The notes under the pieces are model-generated. The model saw nothing but the letters and a program-made list of their open reading frames with translations. It did not search any database and was not told the origin of the DNA. Below, piece after piece: positions 24,185 through 31,200 of a stretch of 35,809 nt of DNA. This DNA comes from Limisphaerales bacterium (GTDB taxonomy: Bacteria; Verrucomicrobiota; Verrucomicrobiia; Limisphaerales; SXTU01), in the NCBI GenBank assembly GCA_009773355.1, contig WRPG01000055.1, forward strand, positions 1 to 35,809, read 5' to 3'. The stretch's first letter is position 1. The number at the start of each line of letters is the position of its first letter. The position numbers and the translations under genes are program-made.

Positions 24185-24976
24185 ATGAACCACCTGCGCT
24201 CCACGCTTCGCTCCGCCGGACGCCTGGGAACCTTCCTCGGGGTGGCCGGTCTCGCCTTGCTGCATTCGGCGTGGCTGGCGCTCGCCGAGCGCAAGCTTCC
24301 GCCCGCCACGCGTCGTGCCCGCTGGCTGCGCCGGTGGTGCCGGGTGGTGCTGCCGTTCATCGGCGTTGAGGTCGAGCTGCGCGGCCGCGCGCCGGACGGC
24401 GGGCTGCTCGTCTGCAACCACGTCAGCTATCTCGACATGCCCGCGCTCACGGCGGCGACGGAAATGGTGTTCCTCTCGAAGGCCGAGGTGCGCCGCTGGC
24501 CGCTGCTGGGACCAATCGCCCGCGCCGGCGGCACGCTGTTCGTCAACCGCCAGCGCCGCGCGGACGTGGCCGACCTCGGGCCGCAGTTCGTGCCGGTCAT
24601 CGAGGAAGGGGTCGTGCTCACGCTGTTCCCGGAAGGCACCAGCACCGGCGGCGACCGCGTGCTGTCGTTCCACAGCTCCCTGCTCGCGCCCGCCGCGCAA
24701 CACGACTGGCCCGTCACGCCCGCGTTCATCCGTTACGAGGTGACGAACGGCGTGGTGGAGGCGGACGTGGCCTACTGGCGCGACATGACCTTCCTCCCGC
24801 ACTTCTTGAACCTCCTCGGCAAGCGCCGCGTGCGCGCCATCGTCCACTTCGGCGCACCGCTGCGAAACTCCGACCGGAAAGCCCTTGCGCGCGAACTCCA
24901 TCGCGCCGTCTGCGCGCTGGCGGGCCAGGCCAGTTCAGCGCAGCTCCCAGCGGAGCTGGCGCAGCCGGCGGCCTGA
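24185..24976 (+). CDS. olsA: OlsA/PlsC-like 1-acyl-sn-glycerol-3-phosphate-type acyltransferase
   Basis: A 263-residue membrane-associated acyltransferase. It has an N-terminal hydrophobic helix (FLGVAGLALLHSAWLAL, about 17-33), the catalytic H79-X4-D84 motif in CNHVSYLD, an acceptor motif around GGTLFVNRQRR (115-125) and FPEG at 148-151 (TLFPEGTSTGGDR). Next to OlsB, such proteins O-acylate lyso-ornithine lipid, the second step, though a phospholipid role is also possible. The ATG at 24185 is 2 bp after the OlsB-like stop; a TTG at 24179 overlaps that stop. Its last 42 bp overlap, tail to tail, the end of the minus-strand gene at 24935-25306. Confidence 0.87.
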   Translation: MNHLRSTLRSAGRLGTFLGVAGLALLHSAWLALAERKLPPATRRARWLRRWCRVVLPFIGVEVELRGRAPDGGLLVCNHVSYLDMPALTAATEMVFLSKAEVRRWPLLGPIARAGGTLFVNRQRRADVADLGPQFVPVIEEGVVLTLFPEGTSTGGDRVLSFHSSLLAPAAQHDWPVTPAFIRYEVTNGVVEADVAYWRDMTFLPHFLNLLGKRRVRAIVHFGAPLRNSDRKALARELHRAVCALAGQASSAQLPAELAQPAA

Positions 24977-25306
24977 CACGCGCAGCCGGAGCCAATTCCT
25001 CGTCCAGCCGCCAGTGCGGATGGTCTCGTCCCGGAACTGCTCGATGAGGATGTAAAACTCCGTCGCATCCCGCGTCTGGCCCAGCTCGCGGATGAGCGCA
25101 AGGTCGCGGGCGAAGAACTCCCGTCGCACCAGCCACACGAGCGCCGCCAGCGGCAGCGACACGCGGGGCAATGCGCGCCAGAAGACGCGCCGGAGCCAGG
25201 CCGGTTCATCGCATTCCCATTGCGCCATCGCCCGGTCGCGGAAGCAGGGAAATGTCGGACGCAACGGGACGGTGGTCATGTGCCAGTCGAGGATTGCTTC
25301 AGCCAT
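24935..25306 (-). CDS. Small conserved-looking protein of unknown function, third in the second acyltransferase operon
   Basis: A 123-residue protein that I do not recognise. It starts MAEAILDWHMTTVPLRPTFP and has one short hydrophobic stretch (VSLPLAALVWLVRREFF, about 49-65), then a charged part with ELGQTRDATEFYILIEQFRDE and a basic Trp/Arg/Leu-rich end (WTRNWLRLRVSGRRLRQLRW). It may be a peripheral or single-pass membrane protein. It begins 17 bp after the N-acyl synthase-like stop, so it is probably cotranscribed, and its 3' end overlaps the OlsA-like gene by 42 bp on the opposite strand. A role in the same lipid pathway is a guess from position. Confidence 0.65.
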   Translation of the reverse strand: MAEAILDWHMTTVPLRPTFPCFRDRAMAQWECDEPAWLRRVFWRALPRVSLPLAALVWLVRREFFARDLALIRELGQTRDATEFYILIEQFRDETIRTGGWTRNWLRLRVSGRRLRQLRWELR

Positions 25307-25323
25307 GCGCGCGTTGGGTTGAG

Positions 25324-26043
25324 TCAGGCCAGCACCGCGTCGGCGAAGTGCGGCACCGAGGTGTCCTCGCGCAGCACGGTTTCCTCGCCCACCAGCCGCC
25401 GGTGCAGCGCCTCGCTCCAGTCGGCGGTGAGGTAGCGGAAGAACCAGCCCCCGCTGCGGCGCAGACGGCGATACGCGGCCTGCAAGTCGAGCACCATCGT
25501 CACGCGACGGTTCGGGCAGTTGAGTTCACCCACGTCGTGCGTCGCCACCGGCTCGAAGCCCATCACGCGCGTGTGGAAGAGATACGGGCTGTGCTGCTCG
25601 CCCTCGAAAATGTCCGTGACGTAGTGCGTGAAGCCGCGCTCCAGCGTGTCCCGCGCGGCGGCCCGCATGAGCGCGGCGGCGATGTAGTGGTTCTTCCGGT
25701 GCTCCGGCAGCACGGCGAAGCGGCCAATCTCCGCGACGCGGCGGCGCTTCACGAACTCGGCCACATCGAAGTTCACGCCGGGCACGGGCTGGAAGCCGTA
25801 TTGCGCATAGACCGCCAGCGGCGGATTGAACAGCACGCGCAGCACGCCCACCGGCTCGCGGTTGCGGCGCGCGAGGAACCACGCGACATCGAAGCGGTCG
25901 AGGTCGTCTGGCGAGAAGACCTGGTTGCCATCCGCCACCCAGCGCTTTTCGCGCTCGTAGGTGGCGCGGAGGACTTGCAGCGCCTCCTGGCGCTCGCACT
26001 CGGAGATGACGGGGACCACGCTGACTCGGCTGAGGCTAATCAT
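25324..26043 (-). CDS. GNAT-fold N-acyl amino acid synthase-like protein (FeeM/LuxI type)
   Basis: A 239-residue acyltransferase starting MISLSRVSVVPVISECERQE at an ATG that overlaps the preceding acyltransferase stop by 8 bp. Features of the FeeM/autoinducer-synthase fold are YEREKRWVADGNQVF (29-43), REPVGVLRVLF (62-72), EIGRFAVLPEHRKNHYIAAALMRAAA (105-130), and YLFHTRVMGFEPV (154-166). FeeM-like enzymes join an acyl chain from acyl-ACP to the amino group of an amino acid. The EIGRFAV segment parallels ELGRACV of the OlsB-like protein, so the two are distant relatives. Product identity, whether aminolipid or secreted signal, cannot be told. PEP-CTERM-associated proteins of similar fold exist, but no exosortase gene is seen here. 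Confidence 0.8.
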   Translation of the reverse strand: MISLSRVSVVPVISECERQEALQVLRATYEREKRWVADGNQVFSPDDLDRFDVAWFLARRNREPVGVLRVLFNPPLAVYAQYGFQPVPGVNFDVAEFVKRRRVAEIGRFAVLPEHRKNHYIAAALMRAAARDTLERGFTHYVTDIFEGEQHSPYLFHTRVMGFEPVATHDVGELNCPNRRVTMVLDLQAAYRRLRRSGGWFFRYLTADWSEALHRRLVGEETVLREDTSVPHFADAVLA

Positions 26044-26956
26044 GGGTTTTCCTTTCGTTGGACCAGGTTTTTCCAGACAGACGGGCAATCTCGCTCATCA
26101 CGCAGGCGTGCCACGCGCGCACGGCAGCGGCAGTCAGGTCGCGTTCAGCGGGCGGAACAAGTGGTGCGCCAAACTCGATTTCCATTGGAGCAAGCTCCGG
26201 GATGCGGGACGCCTGCTCGTGGCGCGGGAAGCGCACGCCGGCAGGCACGACCGGCACGCCAGCTTGCAGCGACAACTTCGCCGCTCCGTGGAAGCCGCGC
26301 AGCAATCGGCGCGGGTCACGGTTCGTCGTGCCTTCCGGGAAGATGCCGACGGAAGCGCCCGCCGCGAGCCGCTCCGCCGCGCGGGTGAACGCCGGCACGC
26401 GGTCGGTGAGCAGCGGGCGCAGCGCGTTGAGAAAGCGGGGCCGCGCCGGTTTGCGGTCCAGCGTGATGACATCGCCCGCGCGGTAGATGCACGCGATGCC
26501 GGGGACGAGCTTGAGGTTCCAGTCGGCAATGAAGTGCAGCGCCTTGCCGCCGCGCGCGTGCAGCAGGAATGCCGGCAGAAACAGCGCCTCCAACTTCGTG
26601 CTGTGGTTCAGCGCGAGGATGAACGGGTCGTGCTCCGTCGCAATGCGCTCCAAGCCGCGCACACGGACGATGCAGCCCCCGAACGCCAGCAGCAGCCCGC
26701 GAATCACCCCGCGCGCCAGCGGACGCCCGGCCTTGTGCGGCATCGGCGCGCCGAGGATGTCGCGCACCGTGAGTAGTGCGGGCGAATTGCCTTGGAGCGC
26801 GGCCCTCCGGGCCGCAGCGGCGGCCAGCACCGTTGGCGTGCGGACTTCGGAAACCGCTCCCGCGAGGTCGCCGCTGCGGGCCGGAGTCCCGCGCCCCGCC
26901 ACCGGCGCGGACGGCGCGGCATCGCGGTCGGGAGCGGGGGCGGTGGTCGTCAGCAT
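26036..26956 (-). CDS. PlsC-like acyltransferase with an HX4E catalytic motif
   Basis: A lysophospholipid-acyltransferase-family protein of about 306 residues. The catalytic motif reads N-H118-S-T-K-L-E123, that is HX4E rather than the usual HX4D. Downstream are VITLDRKPARP and GIFPEGTTNRD, with FPEG at 206-209. I use the ATG at 26956, which has AAAGG upstream; a GTG at 26974 is possible. The first 65 or so residues are Ala/Pro-rich low complexity, so the functional domain may start near MPHKAGRPLARGVIRG. The stop overlaps the N-acyl synthase-like start by 8 bp, so the two are translationally coupled and mirror the OlsB/OlsA pair on the other strand in reversed gene order. Confidence 0.85.
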   Translation of the reverse strand: MLTTTAPAPDRDAAPSAPVAGRGTPARSGDLAGAVSEVRTPTVLAAAAARRAALQGNSPALLTVRDILGAPMPHKAGRPLARGVIRGLLLAFGGCIVRVRGLERIATEHDPFILALNHSTKLEALFLPAFLLHARGGKALHFIADWNLKLVPGIACIYRAGDVITLDRKPARPRFLNALRPLLTDRVPAFTRAAERLAAGASVGIFPEGTTNRDPRRLLRGFHGAAKLSLQAGVPVVPAGVRFPRHEQASRIPELAPMEIEFGAPLVPPAERDLTAAAVRAWHACVMSEIARLSGKTWSNERKTHD

Positions 26957-27008
26957 GGCCGGATTGCCTTTCACACCGAGTTGACCATCGCGAGATGCCG
27001 GGCGCGTG

Positions 27009-27040
27009 GCGGCGGCGTCACGTTTCCGTGAAGCCGCCGC
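27009..27040 (-). promoter_or_regulatory. Leader hairpin upstream of the PlsC-like gene
   Basis: The arms at 27009-27022 and 27027-27040 pair at 13 of 14 positions around a 4-nt loop (GC-rich, with TCACG/CGTGA next to the loop). It lies 53 bp before the ATG at 26956 and has no T-tract. As RNA it would form a stable structure in the leader of the minus-strand acyltransferase operon. Confidence 0.5.
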
Positions 27041-27076
27041 TTTGCCGCGGGGGCGTTCCTTGGCGTCCAGGGCTAA

Positions 27077-27131
27077 AAATCAAAAACGGGTTCCGGCGAA
27101 GGAAACGCGGGAGAAAATCGCCGGAACCCGT
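27077..27131 (-). terminator. Intrinsic-terminator-like hairpin in the leader of the minus-strand acyltransferase operon
   Basis: The arms at 27118-27131 and 27086-27099 are perfect 14-bp reverse complements (ACGGGTTCCGGCGA) around an 18-nt loop. In the minus direction the stem runs into TTTTGATTTTTAG (27085-27073), a good T-tract. No minus-strand gene lies immediately upstream, so the transcript it would stop must start in the divergent region itself. That suggests an attenuated leader or a small RNA. Confidence 0.6.
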
Positions 27132-27294
27132 GCCCCGCCACTCAGCGGCGCGGTCGCAATCTGTCCGCGCCGCGTCACGAACACACGTCCCTCCGGTCAC
27201 GTTCCCGCAACGTCCCCGGGCGGCGCGTGTCACCGTTTCTTAACCCCCGCGCCACACGCCCGACACGCGCCTGTCGCATATTTCCCCTCTGCTT
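27132..27294 (+). promoter_or_regulatory. Extended PHO-box-like array upstream of the PhoB-like regulator
   Basis: Heptads in a single 11-bp register: CGGTCAC (27194), CCGCAAC (27205), CCGGGCG (27216, poor), GTGTCAC (27227), TCTTAAC (27238), GCGCCAC (27249), CCGACAC (27260), CTGTCGC (27271). Two more in-phase units lie upstream: GCGTCAC at 27172 and CTGTCCG at 27161. The strongest pairs are 27194/27205 and 27227/27238. The last unit ends 18 bp before the ATG at 27295. Cytosine-rich composition inflates chance matches, so the outer units are uncertain. Confidence 0.55.
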
Positions 27295-27987
27295 ATGCCA
27301 GCGCCCCGCGCCCAAGTCCTGTTCGCCAGTGCCGACGTCGACGAACGCTTGCAGGCCGAGGCCAGCCTCGCCGTCGCCGGCTGCCGCGTCCTGTGTGCCA
27401 CGGACGGCCCCGGCGCGCTCCGGCTGGCGCGCGCCCGTCTGCCCGACCTTGCGCTGCTGGACCTGCAACTGCCCGGCCTCGACGGCCTCGAAGTCTGCAA
27501 GGAGCTTCGCCGCGACTCCGCGACCGCGCGGATGCCGATCTTCATCCTCAGCGCGCGGAACAATCCCACCGAGCGCCTGCTCGCGCTCGAACTCGGCGCG
27601 GACGAATTCCTCCCGCTCCCATTCGACTCGCGCGAGCTGGCCCTGCGCGTGCGCAACATGATTGACCGCACGCGCCCCGCCGCCGAGCCGCCCGCGCAGC
27701 TCCACGTCGGCGAGCTTGTCGTGGACTTGTCCGCGCACGAGGCGAGCGTGGCCGGGCGGCAGCTCCGGCTTTCGCCGACGGAATTCAAGCTGCTCACCGC
27801 CCTGCTGGAGCACCTCGGCCATGTGCAATCGCGCGAGGAACTGCTCCACCACGTCTGGGCCGACGCCACCCTCGCCACCAACCGCACCGTGGACACGCAC
27901 ATCCGCCGCCTGCGCGCCAAGCTGGGCCGGCTGCGCTCCTGGATTCACACCGTCCGCAACGCCGGCTACTGCCTCAGGCCGGAGTGA
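27295..27987 (+). CDS. PhoB-like response regulator with a degenerate receiver
   Basis: A 230-residue OmpR/PhoB-family regulator. The winged-helix half is intact: LRLSPTEFKLLTALLEHLGHVQSREELLHHVW (158-189), TVDTHIRRLRAKLG (198-211) and IHTVRNAGYCL (217-227), close to PhoB. The receiver keeps the phosphoacceptor Asp56 (LLDLQLPGLDGLEVC) and a Ser at the switch position (ILSARN), but the acidic Mg-binding pair is Ser12-Ala13 (VLFASADVDE in place of VLVVDDE) and the conserved Lys is Leu108 (FLPLPF in place of YLTKPF). Normal phosphorylation is therefore doubtful, and it may work by dimerisation or by contact with another receiver. It is preceded by the long PHO-box-like array and followed by a small terminator. 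No kinase gene is adjacent. Confidence 0.9.
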   Translation: MPAPRAQVLFASADVDERLQAEASLAVAGCRVLCATDGPGALRLARARLPDLALLDLQLPGLDGLEVCKELRRDSATARMPIFILSARNNPTERLLALELGADEFLPLPFDSRELALRVRNMIDRTRPAAEPPAQLHVGELVVDLSAHEASVAGRQLRLSPTEFKLLTALLEHLGHVQSREELLHHVWADATLATNRTVDTHIRRLRAKLGRLRSWIHTVRNAGYCLRPE

Positions 27988-28005
27988 GGGCGGTGCGCAA
28001 GCTGG

Positions 28006-28023
28006 AGTGCCTTGGCACTTTTT
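28006..28023 (+). terminator. Short intrinsic terminator after the PhoB-like regulator
   Basis: AGTGC-CTTG-GCACT (28006-28019) is a 5-bp stem ending in TTTTT (28019-28023), 19 bp after the stop. The stem is short, but the run of T fits an intrinsic terminator on the plus strand. Confidence 0.5.
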
Positions 28024-28061
28024 GACGCACGGCAGACAGCGACGCACGCGTTCGAGGTGGT

Positions 28062-28085
28062 GAGACTCCTCACGTCGTCTCCTAC
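28062..28085. repeat. Dispersed repeat, second locus of the GACTCCTCACGTCGTCTCC family
   Basis: The 24 bp at 28062-28085 match exactly the reverse complement of 1034-1057. The preceding CGAGGTG (28053-28059) also occurs before the other arm, at 1073-1079. Unlike the copy at 1037-1099, I see no inverted partner here, so it is a half-element. Confidence 0.6.
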
Positions 28086-28091
28086 GGGTGG

Positions 28092-28199
28092 AAAAACGAG
28101 GCAGGCCCCAGCCGCACACGTATTCGGACTGGAGCCTGCCGTCCCCTCACACGAGGGAACTCTGGAAGAGGGCCGCCGGGTTTGCTCTCCCGGCGGCCC
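28092..28199 (-). terminator. Two terminator-like hairpins after the PhoX-like gene
   Basis: First hairpin after the stop: 28170-28180 and 28189-28199 are perfect 11-bp arms (GGGCCGCCGGG/CCCGGCGGCCC) with an 8-nt loop, 14 bp past the TAA. Second: 28100-28111 and 28129-28140 pair at 11 of 12 positions, and on the minus strand the stem is followed by TCGTTTTTCC. The second has the proper T-tract for termination of the minus-strand gene. Confidence 0.65.
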
Positions 28200-28213
28200 C
28201 TTGATTGGTGGCC

Positions 28214-31200
28214 TTACGGCGTGGGCACCGCGCGGAAGAAGCGGCGGGCGCGACCGTCCGAGGTCGTGTCAATGTAGAACTGCCGGCCGCCCTGATGAAC
28301 GACGTTCGTCAGGGTGGTCCAGGAGTTCGTGTTGGTGATGTCGGCGAGGAACTCGAGGCGATACTTCGCGTTGGCCGGGCCATCAATGGTGACGCCGCCG
28401 AAGAACGCGATGTCCGCCGTGCTGACGGGCACCGGGACGCTGGTGGTCACGCCCGCGCCGTTGCTGATTTGCACCGAGTAGTTGCCCCCGTTGGCCGGGA
28501 GGAACCCGTTGACCGTGAGCGTGCTGCTGGTCGCCGTGGGGATGAGCACGCCGTTGAGGAACCACTGGTAGGTGAACGGCCCCGTGCCGGCGACGGCGTT
28601 GGTCGGGACGCTCAAGACGAGCGTGCCGCCGCTGCTGACGGTCGCGCCGGGCAGGCCGTTGCGGAACAGCGTGTCGCCGATGATCGGCGGCGCGGTGATG
28701 GCGACGTTGGCAACTGCGCTGGTGACGGAGCCGTTGCCGTTGGCGGCCACCAGCGAGTAAGCGCCGTTGGCGACCTCGACCATGAGCTGCAACTGGCCGT
28801 TCTCGCGCAGCTCGGTGGTGTTCAGCCCCGCCGGGATGCCGGCGGTGGTGTGAAACTGGTCGGCGATGAGGTAGGCGCGGTGGCCCAGGATGCCGCTGAC
28901 ATCAATGATGCCGGAGGCCTCCTCGTCCTGCGTGAGGAAGCCGGGCTGGCCGGTGGTCACGAGGTTCGGGCGGTGCTGGGAGACGAGCACGAGCGAGTCC
29001 GTGGCGACGACATACTTCCACGTCTTGCCGTTGTGCGCCTGGTTGCCCACGTCTTCCTGGATGAGGAGGTTGCCATCGGGGTCAATGCCGATGTTGTCCA
29101 TCATCTTGATGCCCTCGGTGCCGTCGAGCAGCATGTCAATCACGCCGCCGGACTCCGGGTTGGCGATGTCTGTGAAGCGCAGACGCCACAGGCGGCTGGT
29201 GCCGGTGAAGCTCGCGGTGGTGACGAAGTAGAAGTCCCGCGGGTTGGCCGGGTCCCACACGCCGTCCTCGACGCGCTGGAAGGCGGTCACGGCGTTCGTG
29301 TTGCCGAAGTCCTCGAGGTTCTGCTCCGACAGCGCGGTGGCGTTGCCGAAGTTGAACAGCGTGAAGTTCCGCTGGACCGCCGTGGTGCCGGCGACTTCCT
29401 GCGCCAGGCCCGTGACCTGCACGCCGTAGAGGCTGCCGTTCTGGAGGCCGGCCTTCTCGATGTCGAGGCCGCCAGCCTGCTTGTTGCCGATATAGACATA
29501 CACCTGCGAGTCCGTGGTGCCGTCGTCGTCCATGCCCATCACGATGGTCTTGGCCTGCGCGAACGGGCTGGCGAGCGAGTTTTCCCAGGCGAATTTGCCC
29601 AGGTAGGGGAGCTGCCAGGCCTTGCCGGCGTCCGGTCCCGTGGCGACGAACGCGAAGGCGCGGCCGTCGGTGTTCTCCTCGCCGTTCATGAAGATGCGGT
29701 TCGGGGTGCCGACGCCGCCGCCCGGGAAGTTGAAGGCGGAGACGGCAGGCAGGTCGGCGGAGCAAAGGCGGGCAATTGCCGCGTTGCTCTGCACGAAGCC
29801 GCTGCCGTTCCAGATCTGGATGTTCGTCGCGAGGTCGCTCACGTTGAGCACCGCGAGGTTGCTCTTGGCGATGACCAGCTTGCTGACGAACGCGCCAATC
29901 GCGCCGTGCGCGCGGACGATGCCGTCCGTGTTGCGGATCTCATGGTTCACCAGCACGGTGAACGTGCCGTCGCCGTTGTCGAACGCGCCAAGGCCGTCCA
30001 TCAGGCCCGCAAGCCGGTGCGGCGAGCCGTCACCCTTGTTGTTGACCGTGTCGCCCACGGACATCAGCGAGATGAGCGCGTGGCCGGAATCCACCGCCTC
30101 CTGGAAGGGCGGGCGGCTGCTGCTGGGGCCGGTGTGGTCGAGGCCGGCGGCTCCGCGCACGTTGTTGAGCGTGAGCGTGGCGCCGTTCGCGCCGGCGATG
30201 GCGACGCCGTTCTTGAACCACTGGAACGAGGTCGCGCCAGTGACGTTCGGGGCGAGTGTCACGGTGCCGCCGGCGTTGGCGAGCGTGTTGGCCGGCGGCT
30301 GGGTGTTGACGGTCGGCGGCGTGGCCGGGAGCGGCGCGGTCTGCGGGAGCCGCGCCCCGTTGCCGGACATTACGCCGTAGGCGCCGAGCGTGGTCCAGTC
30401 TGCGGCCCAGTTGTGGTCGCCAAATGCGCCAACGTAGGGGGCGTTGACGTAGAAGCCGTTCGCCACGGTGGGCTTGATGTTGGCCGGGTTGAGCGCCGGG
30501 CTGCCGATGGCCGGACGCGGGTCGAGCCCGAAGCCCGTCACGCGGCTGATGCCGGTGAGCTGCGGGCTGACGATGAGGTTGGTCTTGGCCGGGTCCGTGA
30601 GGAACGGCTGGAAGTTCGCCGTGATGGCGATGTTCGTCACCGTGTCGCTGGTGCCGATGCCGAAGAAGATGTTGTTCTGGAAGTCCAGCTTGCCGCTGGC
30701 GATGTGCGTGCCGGCGTTGGCGTCAATGCTCACGCCCCGGCGCGCGAAGTCGCCGAAGATGCCGTTGAAGAAGCTCGGCGCGGCGAACTCGCGGATGGTC
30801 ATGCCGTTGCCGCTGCCCTGGCCGTTGACCGCTCCGGAGCCGAGCACGGTGAAGTTCCAGACCTTCCACTCCGAGGTCGGCAGGACGCCGGTGTTGGGCG
30901 CGTCGCCGTCAATCTCGAAGCCGCTGTCCTTGAGGCCGTGCTCCTGGATGCCGAACCAGAACTGGTTCTGGCCGCGATAGCCCTGGTCGGCGTCGAAGGC
31001 GTCGTCGTCGTTGAACGCGGAGACGAGCCACTTGGTGCTGACCGTGCCGCCGAAGAACTCAAAGCCGTCGTCCGCGATGGCGTAGGCCTCGACGAATTCA
31101 ATCGTTGTTCCCCGGCCCACACCGCAGAGGGAGAGGCCGTTGATTTCCTTGTTGGACTCGAGCTTCTTGCCGCCGTGCCGGATGGACACGTAGCGCATCA

